A stretch of DNA of 64,000 nucleotides from Streptococcus taonis (GTDB taxonomy: Bacteria > Bacillota > Bacilli > Lactobacillales > Streptococcaceae): contig NZ_JARZZP010000011.1 of NCBI RefSeq assembly GCF_029948085.1, positions 1 to 64,000 of the forward strand, given 5' to 3'. Each line of letters starts with the position of its first letter. The stretch's first letter is position 1. Position numbers and translations under genes: made by a program. Below, piece by piece: positions 11,953 through 21,374 of the stretch. Below the pieces are notes generated by a model. The model had not been told where the DNA came from and did not search any database. It worked only from the letters and a program-made list of their open reading frames with translations.

Positions 11953-12017
11953 GATTGCACCTCCCAAAATAGGTTGCTAAAAGAATAACATAAAAGAAAT
12001 AGGTTTACAAGTTTTTC

Positions 12018-12046
12018 TTGCAATTTAAAGCGGTTTCATATACAAT
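12018..12046 (+). promoter_or_regulatory. ald promoter
   Basis: TTGCAA (12018-12023), a 17-bp spacer and TACAAT (12041-12046) form a strong sigma-A promoter. The ald start codon at 12121 lies about 68 bp downstream of the expected start point. The spacer is almost entirely filled by a cre site. Confidence 0.85.
12024..12039. promoter_or_regulatory. cre (CcpA) operator inside the ald promoter
   Basis: TTTAAAGCGGTTTCAT matches 13 of 14 defined positions of the cre consensus WTGNAARCGNWWWCAW. It occupies 16 of the 17 spacer bases between -35 and -10, so bound CcpA would block RNA polymerase. Direct repression of ald by glucose is the expected effect. Confidence 0.75.
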
Positions 12047-12120
12047 AAAGTCATCACAAAAACTCTGAAGAATGATGTGATACATAAATTGAAACAGCGT
12101 AATAGAAAGTGAGTTATCCT

Positions 12121-13233
12121 ATGCTAATTGGAATTCCAAAGGAAATTAAAAATAATGAAAATCGTGTTGCTCTGACACCTGCTGGTGTACAGAGTCTTGT
12201 TGGTCGTGGCCACCGTGTCCTCATCGAAACAAATGCTGGTCTTGGATCTGGCTTTGCTGATGCTGACTATGAAAAGCAAGGAGCTGAAATTGTCGCAACT
12301 GCTGCTGAAGCCTGGGCTGCAGAATTGGTTGTTAAAGTCAAGGAACCCCTTGCTAGTGAGTACCAGTTCTTGCGTGAGGATTTACTTCTCTTCACCTACT
12401 TGCACATGGCTGCCGCTCCAGAATTGGCAGATGCAATGCTTGCAGCTAAAACAACGGGTGTTGCTTATGAGACTGTCCGTGATACTCAAGGACAACTTCC
12501 ACTTCTCGTTCCAATGAGTGAGGTTGCAGGTCGTATGGCTGTCCAAATTGGAGCCCACTTTTTGACTAAACAAGCTGGTGGTTCAGGAGTTCTACTCGGT
12601 GGTGTTCCTGGTGTTCCTAAAGGAAAAGTAACCATCATCGGTGGTGGTGTGGTTGGTACTCACGCAGCTCGTATCGCTCTTGGTCTGGGAGCTCAAGTAA
12701 CTATTCTTGATATCAGCGCTAAGCGCCTCTCTGTCCTAGAAGATGTCTTTGGTCACCAAATCCAAACACTCATGTCTAACCCATTTAATATCGAAGCAAG
12801 TGTACGTGAAGCAGACGTTGTGATCGGTGCAGTATTGATTCCTGGTGCCAAAGCACCAAAATTGGTAACAGATGAAATGGTACAACAAATGCGTCCTGGT
12901 TCTGTTATTGTTGACGTTGCTGTTGACCAAGGTGGTGTTATAGCGACAGCTGACCGTGTGACAACTCACGATGAACCAGTCTATGAAAAACACGGTGTTC
13001 TTCACTATGCCGTTGCTAACATTCCTGGAGCAGTTGCTCGCACATCTACGATTGCCCTTACAAATGTGACTCTTCCTTATATAGAAGCCTTGGCAGGTAA
13101 AGGATTTAAGAAAGCTATCCTTGAAGACGCAGGCTTGCTTGAAGGTGTAACAACCTATCAAGGATACCTCACCAGCCAACCAGTTGCAGAAGGCTTGGAT
13201 CGTGACTTCACTTCAATCAGTGAACTTGTCTAA
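12121..13233 (+). CDS. ald: alanine dehydrogenase
   Basis: The 370-residue protein has the N-terminal [20 protein letters not shown] typical of alanine dehydrogenases, the NAD-binding motif [18 protein letters not shown] (about 174-191) and the C-terminal [10 protein letters not shown]-like segment. It converts L-alanine and NAD to pyruvate, ammonia and NADH. An in-frame GTG at 12109 would add four residues; I choose the ATG at 12121 because it gives the family N-terminus and leaves GAAAGTGAG as ribosome binding site. It is monocistronic, with its own cre-controlled promoter and a terminator. Confidence 0.96.
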   Translation: MLIGIPKEIKNNENRVALTPAGVQSLVGRGHRVLIETNAGLGSGFADADYEKQGAEIVATAAEAWAAELVVKVKEPLASEYQFLREDLLLFTYLHMAAAPELADAMLAAKTTGVAYETVRDTQGQLPLLVPMSEVAGRMAVQIGAHFLTKQAGGSGVLLGGVPGVPKGKVTIIGGGVVGTHAARIALGLGAQVTILDISAKRLSVLEDVFGHQIQTLMSNPFNIEASVREADVVIGAVLIPGAKAPKLVTDEMVQQMRPGSVIVDVAVDQGGVIATADRVTTHDEPVYEKHGVLHYAVANIPGAVARTSTIALTNVTLPYIEALAGKGFKKAILEDAGLLEGVTTYQGYLTSQPVAEGLDRDFTSISELV

Positions 13234-13295
13234 AATAATTTATAAATTTAAACTACAAAAATAGAATGCTACGTAAAAACTAGCTTCTAAATCTC

Positions 13296-13332
13296 AAAAA
13301 CGAGCATTTCCGTTCTTGGAGATGCTCGTTTT
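13296..13332. terminator. bidirectional terminator between ald and prtA
   Basis: AAAACGAGCAT (13297-13307) pairs perfectly with ATGCTCGTTTT (13322-13332). A/T runs on both sides allow termination of ald and of prtA, which converge here. The remaining 13333-13579 is AT-rich and I see no gene or clear remnant in it. Confidence 0.85.
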
Positions 13333-13579
13333 CTGATGTCATGGTTTATAATTTAAATTTTGATAGACTCTATTTGCTAATCAATATTGTCAATACTAAC
13401 CCTTTCAATCAATTCATTAGTTATCAAAACTAAGTTCATTAATAAATCCAAAAAGAGTACCAATAGTAAAGTAAACTAAATAATTGAATTATTGAGTTAT
13501 AAATGGCTATTTTCACAAAATTGTTTCATCATCACACTATCTCAATACATAAACCATTTTTTCATCCATAGCTTTGGTC

Positions 13580-16500
13580 TTAATCTTGATCTTTTTTCTT
13601 CAATCCAAGAAATGCACCTAAGGTAAACATTATTCCAGCAATGAATGGTGTAAAACCTTCTCTAACTGTTCCGGTTTTTGGCAATCTATCAGAATTGTTA
13701 GTATCCGATTTACTATCGATATTGGTATGTTTATTAGCTATATTCTCTGGTTCATTAAGATAAACTTCCTTCTTATTTTCAAAGTTTTTATCATTTTTAT
13801 CAGGAACTGGAGCTGTAACATCCTTAGTTGAATCAGATCTTTGACTTTCATCTAATTGACTATAATTTACTTGTACAGGAACTGTAGTTTTGATATCTTT
13901 AGTTGAATCAGATTTGTGTGAATGATTTTCTCTTTGTAAATCCTCTTTTCTGTGACTTTCATCTAATTGATTATTATTTGCTTGCACCTTATCTTTCTTT
14001 TTCGATAAATCAAAAGTAGGTTTATTCTCCTCTTCCTTTTTCTCCTCTATTTTCTTGAATACAGGTTTTATAAGGGTATCTTTTGATAGATTAATAACAT
14101 AGCCAGCGTCTTTTTTCCCTTCGAAACCAGAAATTTCCCAGCCATCAAATTGATAGCCTTCTTCTAATTCACCCTTATAGACAGGTAAAATGAAATCTTC
14201 TTCCGCCACTATCGTTGAACTCATTTCTTTTCCATTTTGAATGGTCACAGTTACTGTATGAGGTTTTAGTTCGCTTACCTCTCCCGTATCTTTGTTTAAA
14301 ATGAATTCTTTTACGGTCGTATTTCTTGCAAAATCTTTTACAAGAATCTTAATGTTTAGTGTCTTATCTGTTATTTGTTTAATATCATCAAATGATTTGT
14401 ATTCTTTTCCATTTACATAAATATGTTTGTCTTGAATCTCACCATCGAATCTATTATTTCTTTTATCATTGATGTTAAAGACTACAGATTTTCCGTCAGC
14501 ATATTCGATACTAGTATTTCCCTTAGGATCAATGTTTACTTCTGGTTTTACATTATCATATAAAAATTGATAGTGTACTCCAACCGCTTTCGCATTCAAA
14601 TCGCTATAGCCAGTTTGAAGATAAACATTTCCATCCATATCTGTTACCTTATCTGGGAATCCGTTTGCTTTATAGTCTTTCATTCCCCAGTCCATGATGT
14701 CACCGTCTTTAACATTGAGCTTAATGTTAAAATCTCTAGTGTTATCAATGTGTAAATCTCCGTAGATTAAATAATTATCTACAACCGATTCATTAACTCT
14801 CAACTCCCAGTTAAAACCACCCTTATCAGAAATCTTACCTCTTAAATAGAATTCTGGATTTCGTACATAAATTTTATTAAATTTAGATGGATTAAAGTAG
14901 TTCTTGTCCATTGAAAGATTTACTGGTTTTGCATCAATAAATAACGTAGAGCCATCTTCTTTTATAGCTTCTACATTGGACTTATCCTCTCCTGTGTACT
15001 CTTTACCATCCTTACCAAATAATACAAGTTTAGAAGAATCTGTCACAAGATTTCCATCTTTATCGATTGCTTCCCCTTTATCATTCATTTTAAATGTAAA
15101 CACTTGATACCTTACAATGTTAAAGCCGTCCAAAGCCGACATTAATACGGATTGAGTACTTCTTCCATCTTCAACATTTCTACTATCAGCATAAATTATT
15201 TTTTCTGATAGGACTCTTAGATTAGGATTGGTCTTTTGGATTTTTGCTATATCTTCCTTATTATAGACTCCATTTCCTTCTAACATATCCGTTTTTCCAG
15301 GATTATAGGTAGTCACTTTTAGTGCATAGCCTTTTCTCAGAATGATATTATCCTTTAATAGATATTGTTGTTTTTCTGAATCAGAATAGATTTTACCAGA
15401 TTCCATGTCCGTTAAATTGTTTGGTTTATTTTTTGAAAGATCTCCTTCTCCTAATTCTATTACATTCCCATAACTTGATGCATAGGGATATTCTGTTTTA
15501 GTTTCCTTATTTTTTTCAGGCATTCTAATCTTCGTTTCAGCTTTTATCTGATCATCATCTTTAACAAAGAATCTCATATCTCCTGCAAAAGCTAATCCAT
15601 CCACAATATCATTAATATTAGCGTATAAATCAAATGTCATCGTTTTTGAGTGGGAATCATACTTGGTCGTTTTGATTTCTATAGATTTATAGTTATTTCC
15701 ATAATATACCTTAGCATTTTTAGAAACATTACTGATCTTTCCAAGAATTTCAAAGTGTCCATCTTTAGACGGGCTTAGAACACCATAAATTTTTGATTTG
15801 ATTTCGTCAAGCTTTTCAGTTTCATATTCTAATTCACTACCATCGTCATAAGCAATGATATTTCCCTTATCATCGTATTTATAATCGTATTCTTCTGTCC
15901 TCTTACCAGTTTCACTTGTAAAGTCATCAACTTCTCTAAATTTCTTTTTAATGAGTTTCTTTAAGTCTTTGCTTTCAAAATCTCTAATTGTTGAAATAGT
16001 TTTATGAATAGTCAAGCTAGATTTTTCTTCGATAGACTCTTCATTTTCTTGATGATGATGTTCTACCTCAGTTGTATCTTTTTTAAGATTATCCTCTTTT
16101 CTATTTTCTAAATTTTTAAATTTAGATTCGGAAATCTCGCCAAGTTTTTGGTATTTAGATGAATCTTGATCAGGATCTACTAAATAATAGGAAATCATCC
16201 CCTTTTCATCAGCATGATCAGCAAATTTAATTCTATGAATCTTTGTGAAATTGCTAGAACCATCTAATGCAATGACTTCAATGATTTTTCCTCTTAAATC
16301 TCCTGCACCATTAATTTCATAAATGGTATTTCCGTCTTTGTCAAGTTTCCTATTTCTTCCTTGACCCTCACCTGCGTAAGTTACTTCAAGATTTTTCTCA
16401 ACCTCTCCATCTTCATTAACCAGAGCGGCGCCAGCATACCAAACTTCGTTTGCAATCTCGTCAAATTTTTCAGGATGTTCTTTCTGATCTCTCGCAAATA

Positions 16501-19500
16501 GAGTTTCATTCTTGTATTGCTCTTTTACCTTGTGATAAGTATCCTTTGTAATCAACTTAATTTTTTCAGGATTTGAAAAATCAATTGAAACAATCTTAGG
16601 AGCTGTGTTATCAATTTTTACAGGAATATAGGAAACCTGCCATGGGTAATCCTTGGTTAATCTATATTTAAATTTATAGAAATATTGACCTTCTGCAATC
16701 GGTTCAAATTGACCTCTTATCCTAGTAGCTGGATCTTTGGTATCCTTGATTTCTGGTGCATTTTCTTCTTTCCCTCTAGGATTATAAATGAGTCCATCCC
16801 ATTTCAAGTCGCCCCAAACTTTTAGCTTAGAAGATTTGATTCCCTTTGCATCATTTCTTTTAGAGTTTAAAATTCCTTTAACAAAGTGTTCTCTCGAAAT
16901 GACTTTTAAGTCTCTTTGATTTTCTCCCTCTTTATTTGTATTTACTATTGAAATCATTCCTTCTTCTGCACTTCTTAATACAAGTGGAGAAGGTGTTAAT
17001 CCTCTCTCAAGTTGAGCATCTTGAGGATTTCCATTTGAATCTAAAGGATAAATTTTAGCAATATTAGAACCACTTGATGATGGTGCGTTGATCCCTTCGT
17101 TATTGAAAGCAAATAATTCTGGATTTTGATCTAGGGATGTTGTATTTTTATCTTTTCTATTTTGTATAACTCCTGCTGGATTAAATTTATCTATACCATG
17201 TTCTCCACCAATCCCCTTATTTAAGGTTCCTGGAATTTTTGGTTTACCATCATCATCATAACCTTCCATTGTTTTTGATTTTGAACCTTCTTCCCAGGCC
17301 CATTTATCAAGGATTGGTTCGTGGTTCCAATTTCCAGCAAACCCCATTAGAGGCATCGATAAAGAAGGTTGGAAATTTGTTTTCTTCCCATTGGAGTTTA
17401 GAGCTTCCATTTCTTCCACTGACTCAAAATGAATAAATGATTCTACAAATTTATTTTTATTTTTAGCCTCTCCAACGTTTATAACCGCATTTAAATCAAA
17501 GCTAGAATTTGGGCCTATAGTGAAAGTGTCATGCTCAAATGTAATATTTGCATCTTTTACTTTCTCTGGGTGAATTTCTGGAACAATTTGCTTACCATCT
17601 GGAGATTTTTCATCTTTGTATGTTTCATCCAGTTTTAGTCTATCAGTTAGAGCATCTGTAGTTACTGCTGATGCTGAAACTTTAAAGGTTAAAGGTCTGT
17701 TTGATGTATTGTGAAGCTTAATTGTAAAGTATTTTTTATCTCCTTTTATTTCTTTAAGAGAAACAGAACCATAAGAGTTTACCAAACCTTTAGAATCCGT
17801 GTTTTTGAAAGTCGCTACAACTTCATTTCTCAAAGCATTGGCAACATTAATTAGACCTGCTCCCTGTTGTCTAGGTGATGCAAAGTATTGACTTTTTTCT
17901 TTCCAAGAAGTCGCATCCATCATAGGCCGTGCAGTATTTTGTAGGGCTATTTTTGTAAGACTTGTAAGGTCTATTTTGTCATCTCCCTTAAGATTTTTCA
18001 AGGCAGGTCTTTCAAGCATTTCCTTTAACTTTGGTCTAATCAAAACAGTAGAAGCTGCCACGATTGGAGTTGCCATACTAGTCCCTGACATATAACCATA
18101 AGTTGATTTCCCATTAATGACATTGAGAGTGGATTTAATATTTTTACCTGGTGCTGAGACATCAGGCTTTAAAAGTAAATCTGTTCTCGGTCCCCAAGAT
18201 GTGGATCCTGCTGGAACGATGATATCTTCTTTATACAATTCTTTGTCTGTGTCAGGTGCAAACTTAAAGTCAATCTCTTTTTCGTCACCTACATTCGGTT
18301 TATTAGAATTATAGCTGGCCATATCAATTGGATAGTATTGCTCCAATTTATCTTTGAAATCTTCCTTACTATTTCTTTTTATCTCAGTTTTTTTATCAGG
18401 ATTAATCATGTTCCATAGCTTTACACCATCATCTCCTGAAATTGAAAATACTTGACTAGTAGTTCCTTCATCCTCCTCATATCCCATAGCTGGAAGCTCT
18501 GTCCAATTATCTCTATTGTAGTAATTTACAGTATTTACAACCATAATGCCACGTGCGCCCTTATCCGTAGCTCGTTTAAAAGCATCTTTTAAATCCTTGG
18601 TATAAATTCTATCCATTACTGCAATTTTGCCTCTAAGATCCAATCCTATCAAATCTTGGTCTTGACCCTTGCCTATATATACAAATTTCAATTTATCAGG
18701 AGCTTTTGAACCGTCTTCATTTGTTGTGATTTTATTCTTATCGAAAAAGGCCCCTATATTTCTGTATTTAAAATTTTCTCCACCTATATTGACTTTATCA
18801 AACTCAACTGTCTGATTTTTAGCAGAAGCGACCGCTATCGCATCTTCATGTGCTGCAGTTCGCGTTACATTTCCAGTATCTGTCATTTTCAGATTATTAT
18901 TTGCCACTAAATCCCATGAAGAACTTGAAGCAGAAGTCGCATAGTTACCCGTAGCTACAACCATTGGAATGCCTGCTTTTCTTAACGCTCTAATAGCTTC
19001 CCAATATTTCTCACCTACAAGACCTGTTCCTGTAAAGCCAGATGATACCGAAACAACATCGACATTGTGTTTGATCGAATCTTCAATAGCATGAAACATT
19101 GTTTCATCTCCTGCGAAGCCAGATCCTGCGTCAGAGTACATTTTATAAGAGAAGATCTGTGCATTAGGAGCAATTCCATCTATGCCGTTAAAGTTTTTAA
19201 TATCTTTTTCAGTATCATTTCCCGCAAGAATCCCTGCAATATGCATTCCATGTGGATCAAAATAATCGCTTCCATCATCAGCTTTTTCTACAGTAATTTT
19301 ACCACCATTATAATAATTGAACGCATGAGGGATTTTATCACTCAACCAGAAATTTTTATCAGTACCTTTTAAGTCTTCTTTTTTAAATCTCATTGAGCCT
19401 TTAGCATCATCATCAATCCTCATGGCCTTATGCCTATAATCTGTCCCGGTATCGATATTTGAAATGACCATACCTCTACCATCAAAATTTTTACCAAATG

Positions 19501-20158
19501 GAGCATTGATAGACTTTAGGTAATCAATTGCCTCTTCAACTCCAATTTCCTTCCTAGCATGATTCATCATTGGCTGGACTTTTTGTGATCGTTCAACCGA
19601 TGAGATACCTTCTATTAGTTTAATTTTGTCCAGATTATCTGGAGTTGTTTCTATTGCAACACCATTAAAAACCGTATCATAAGTATATAAAACGTTTGTA
19701 TCCTTAAGATTGGATAATTCCTTGATTGCTTTTTCTCCAGATTCTTTATCTTTAAATTCAGCAATATAGACAAGTTTATCCTCTTTTTTGGGACTTTCTG
19801 GGTCTTTACTTGCAGACGAGTCCGCTTTATCTCCTTGGGATTGATTGGAATCTTCTTTGATTGTTGCTTCTTCATTGCTAGTTTTATTATCAATCTCAGG
19901 ATTTTTACTAACAACTTCTTTTGCCTCAATAACTGTTGTTTTCTTCTCTTCAGTATCCTTTGAAGTTTCTATAGCATTATGAATATTTCCATGTTTTTCT
20001 TTATTTTCTGCTTCCTTATCTACTACAACTTTTTCTGTATCAGAGATATTTAAAGCATCTTCAGAGCTAGATATGTCTGCTAAAACTACCTCATTAGGGA
20101 CATATGCTGCTAAAATAACTGCAGCTGTGGTTAGTGACAATACTGTACTTTTTTTCAT
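13580..20158 (-). CDS. prtA: cell-wall-anchored subtilisin-like protease PrtA
   Basis: The 2192-residue surface protease has a signal peptide (1-27, ending VVLA), an acidic/Ser-rich pro-region (to about 200), and an S8 catalytic domain with the triad Asp236 (NIDTGTD), His303 (DPHGMHIAG) and Ser694 (SGTSMATP). A protease-associated domain is inserted at about 465-580. Fn3-like and CalX-type wall-spanning modules follow. Near the C-terminus are an InlB-like module (GYQFDGWEISG), a Lys/Asp-rich spacer and the sortase signal LPKTG, a hydrophobic helix and KKKDQD. It closely matches my recollection of pneumococcal PrtA, a virulence-associated protease that cuts host proteins. No break is visible over 6.6 kb. 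Confidence 0.96.
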   Translation of the reverse strand: MKKSTVLSLTTAAVILAAYVPNEVVLADISSSEDALNISDTEKVVVDKEAENKEKHGNIHNAIETSKDTEEKKTTVIEAKEVVSKNPEIDNKTSNEEATIKEDSNQSQGDKADSSASKDPESPKKEDKLVYIAEFKDKESGEKAIKELSNLKDTNVLYTYDTVFNGVAIETTPDNLDKIKLIEGISSVERSQKVQPMMNHARKEIGVEEAIDYLKSINAPFGKNFDGRGMVISNIDTGTDYRHKAMRIDDDAKGSMRFKKEDLKGTDKNFWLSDKIPHAFNYYNGGKITVEKADDGSDYFDPHGMHIAGILAGNDTEKDIKNFNGIDGIAPNAQIFSYKMYSDAGSGFAGDETMFHAIEDSIKHNVDVVSVSSGFTGTGLVGEKYWEAIRALRKAGIPMVVATGNYATSASSSSWDLVANNNLKMTDTGNVTRTAAHEDAIAVASAKNQTVEFDKVNIGGENFKYRNIGAFFDKNKITTNEDGSKAPDKLKFVYIGKGQDQDLIGLDLRGKIAVMDRIYTKDLKDAFKRATDKGARGIMVVNTVNYYNRDNWTELPAMGYEEDEGTTSQVFSISGDDGVKLWNMINPDKKTEIKRNSKEDFKDKLEQYYPIDMASYNSNKPNVGDEKEIDFKFAPDTDKELYKEDIIVPAGSTSWGPRTDLLLKPDVSAPGKNIKSTLNVINGKSTYGYMSGTSMATPIVAASTVLIRPKLKEMLERPALKNLKGDDKIDLTSLTKIALQNTARPMMDATSWKEKSQYFASPRQQGAGLINVANALRNEVVATFKNTDSKGLVNSYGSVSLKEIKGDKKYFTIKLHNTSNRPLTFKVSASAVTTDALTDRLKLDETYKDEKSPDGKQIVPEIHPEKVKDANITFEHDTFTIGPNSSFDLNAVINVGEAKNKNKFVESFIHFESVEEMEALNSNGKKTNFQPSLSMPLMGFAGNWNHEPILDKWAWEEGSKSKTMEGYDDDGKPKIPGTLNKGIGGEHGIDKFNPAGVIQNRKDKNTTSLDQNPELFAFNNEGINAPSSSGSNIAKIYPLDSNGNPQDAQLERGLTPSPLVLRSAEEGMISIVNTNKEGENQRDLKVISREHFVKGILNSKRNDAKGIKSSKLKVWGDLKWDGLIYNPRGKEENAPEIKDTKDPATRIRGQFEPIAEGQYFYKFKYRLTKDYPWQVSYIPVKIDNTAPKIVSIDFSNPEKIKLITKDTYHKVKEQYKNETLFARDQKEHPEKFDEIANEVWYAGAALVNEDGEVEKNLEVTYAGEGQGRNRKLDKDGNTIYEINGAGDLRGKIIEVIALDGSSNFTKIHRIKFADHADEKGMISYYLVDPDQDSSKYQKLGEISESKFKNLENRKEDNLKKDTTEVEHHHQENEESIEEKSSLTIHKTISTIRDFESKDLKKLIKKKFREVDDFTSETGKRTEEYDYKYDDKGNIIAYDDGSELEYETEKLDEIKSKIYGVLSPSKDGHFEILGKISNVSKNAKVYYGNNYKSIEIKTTKYDSHSKTMTFDLYANINDIVDGLAFAGDMRFFVKDDDQIKAETKIRMPEKNKETKTEYPYASSYGNVIELGEGDLSKNKPNNLTDMESGKIYSDSEKQQYLLKDNIILRKGYALKVTTYNPGKTDMLEGNGVYNKEDIAKIQKTNPNLRVLSEKIIYADSRNVEDGRSTQSVLMSALDGFNIVRYQVFTFKMNDKGEAIDKDGNLVTDSSKLVLFGKDGKEYTGEDKSNVEAIKEDGSTLFIDAKPVNLSMDKNYFNPSKFNKIYVRNPEFYLRGKISDKGGFNWELRVNESVVDNYLIYGDLHIDNTRDFNIKLNVKDGDIMDWGMKDYKANGFPDKVTDMDGNVYLQTGYSDLNAKAVGVHYQFLYDNVKPEVNIDPKGNTSIEYADGKSVVFNINDKRNNRFDGEIQDKHIYVNGKEYKSFDDIKQITDKTLNIKILVKDFARNTTVKEFILNKDTGEVSELKPHTVTVTIQNGKEMSSTIVAEEDFILPVYKGELEEGYQFDGWEISGFEGKKDAGYVINLSKDTLIKPVFKKIEEKKEEENKPTFDLSKKKDKVQANNNQLDESHRKEDLQRENHSHKSDSTKDIKTTVPVQVNYSQLDESQRSDSTKDVTAPVPDKNDKNFENKKEVYLNEPENIANKHTNIDSKSDTNNSDRLPKTGTVREGFTPFIAGIMFTLGAFLGLKKKDQD

Positions 20159-20299
20159 TTTAATTCCTTACATATTTATTTAACTTCCGATAGATAGAAA
20201 ACTTTAACTTTGCTAGCCTTTGTTATAAAAAGTTTTATGAAGTATTATCTAGGAAATAGAGTAGTACATTTATATATAATTGTTAGCTCTCTGAAAAAT

Positions 20300-20328
20300 A
20301 GTATATCAATTAAAAAAATTTAAGTCAA
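20300..20328 (-). promoter_or_regulatory. prtA promoter
   Basis: The minus strand has TTGACT (20323-20328), a 17-bp spacer ending in TGA, and TATACT (20300-20305), so the -10 is extended. The leader to the prtA start codon is about 135 bases. It is one of the strongest promoters in the window. Confidence 0.88.
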
Positions 20329-20334
20329 GAAAAA

Positions 20335-20372
20335 ATTAACATACATTAATTTTTTTATTAACATGTGTTAAT
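20335..20372. promoter_or_regulatory. pair of palindromes upstream of the prtA promoter
   Basis: ATTAACATACATTAAT (20335-20350) and ATTAACATGTGTTAAT (20357-20372) are two related near-palindromes 22 bp apart centre to centre, about two helical turns. They start 7 bp upstream of the -35 box. Such an arrangement suggests a dimeric regulator. In S. pneumoniae prtA is repressed by the manganese-responsive regulator PsaR, but I cannot confirm that these are its operators. Confidence 0.5.
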
Positions 20373-20400
20373 TTTATAGAACCCAAAGCTTTCGTGGTTA

Positions 20401-21262
20401 ACTGGAATACATTATAAATACATTCACACCATCAAAAGTAGTAGCAATCAAGTTGAACCACTACTAAAACCACCAAAAACTCAGTTAAGTTTGGAAGTGA
20501 ATCTTGCCTACGATATTCCATCAACTCACGAAGCGAGAATGATTAGCCCATTTGTTGACAATATCCCTTAGTCAAGTATTACTGAAATAGACCTCTCACA
20601 CTGGCCGCCCTGCCTTTCATCCAACCATGCTCATGAAGATGACCATATTCGCTTATGGTCGTCAAGTGTTCTTTGGACGTAAAATCGTTCAAATGAACGA
20701 AGAAGTCATTCCCATGAAATGGTTGAGCCAAGATACCTATGTTAGCTATAAAACGATTAATAACTTCCGCTCCAGTAAACATGCCAACAACCTAATCAAA
20801 ATTGACTAAAAAGTACTAAACGAGCACAGATACGCCAATGAACTGGGAATATCTTGAGGACACGGACCAGTTTATAAATCCCGACGACCTAGTTTATTCC
20901 TTTAAGAACTACTCTAGTCAAACCGATAAGTATGATTTTCAACGTGATTTCAAGATTTATGAGGCGGATAAAGTTCAAGACACTCCTGAGTTAGAACAGT
21001 TGGCTAAAACAGATAGTGGGAATCAGAAACAAATCCATTATAATCCAACTTGGAATTGCTTTAAGGAACTCCTTACGCAAACATTACATAGTGAAGAAGG
21101 CTCTCAAATTTACGCCAAACGGAAAATTGATGTTGAACCCGTTTTTGGTAGTTTTCGGCGTGCGCAGAGTGCATGTCAGAGGCAAACAAGCCGTCTCAAT
21201 AGAGATAGCATTCATCTTCATGAGCATGAATCACACCAAATTAGCAAAGCATCTAGCATCTA
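20401..21262 (+). pseudogene. decayed IS1182-family transposase
   Basis: Pieces of one transposase survive in order across several frames. An N-terminal piece (about 20401-20571) ends in a stop. RPAFHPTMLMKMTIFAYGRQ (from about 20611) continues through GRKIVQ and TINNFRSSKHANNL to a stop at about 20808. A third piece (20838-21200) has DKYDFQRDFKIYEADKVQ and YAKRKIDVEPVFG. There the frame shifts and GVRRVHVRGKQAV continues to about 21262. The order and wording match IS1182-type DDE transposases from memory. Multiple stops and shifts, and a missing middle, show that it is inactive. Confidence 0.85.
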
Positions 21263-21279
21263 AAACGTCCACCTATTCA

Positions 21280-21341
21280 AAAACCACACAGTGTTTCTTT
21301 CAGCTTGATTGTATTCAAGACTGAAATCACTGTGTGGTTTT
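21280..21341. terminator. long hairpin between IS remnant and phoH
   Basis: AAAACCACACAGTG (21280-21293) pairs perfectly with CACTGTGTGGTTTT (21328-21341), and CTTTCAG pairs with CTGAAA inside. On the minus strand it lies 33 bp after the phoH stop, so it can end that transcript. It may equally be the old right end of the IS element, as such hairpins often close IS transposase genes. Confidence 0.7.
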
Positions 21342-21374
21342 ATTGGAGAGCTAGTTTTTGCCCAACCTTTCTCT

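Noticed and set aside
13333-13579. AT-rich gap downstream of prtA
   Set aside because: I looked for transposase or peptide remnants in it and found none that I could support.
19651-19929. 92-codon second frame within the prtA N-terminal region
   Set aside because: It is Lys/Ile-rich only because of the underlying repeats of GAA/AAA codons in prtA in another frame.
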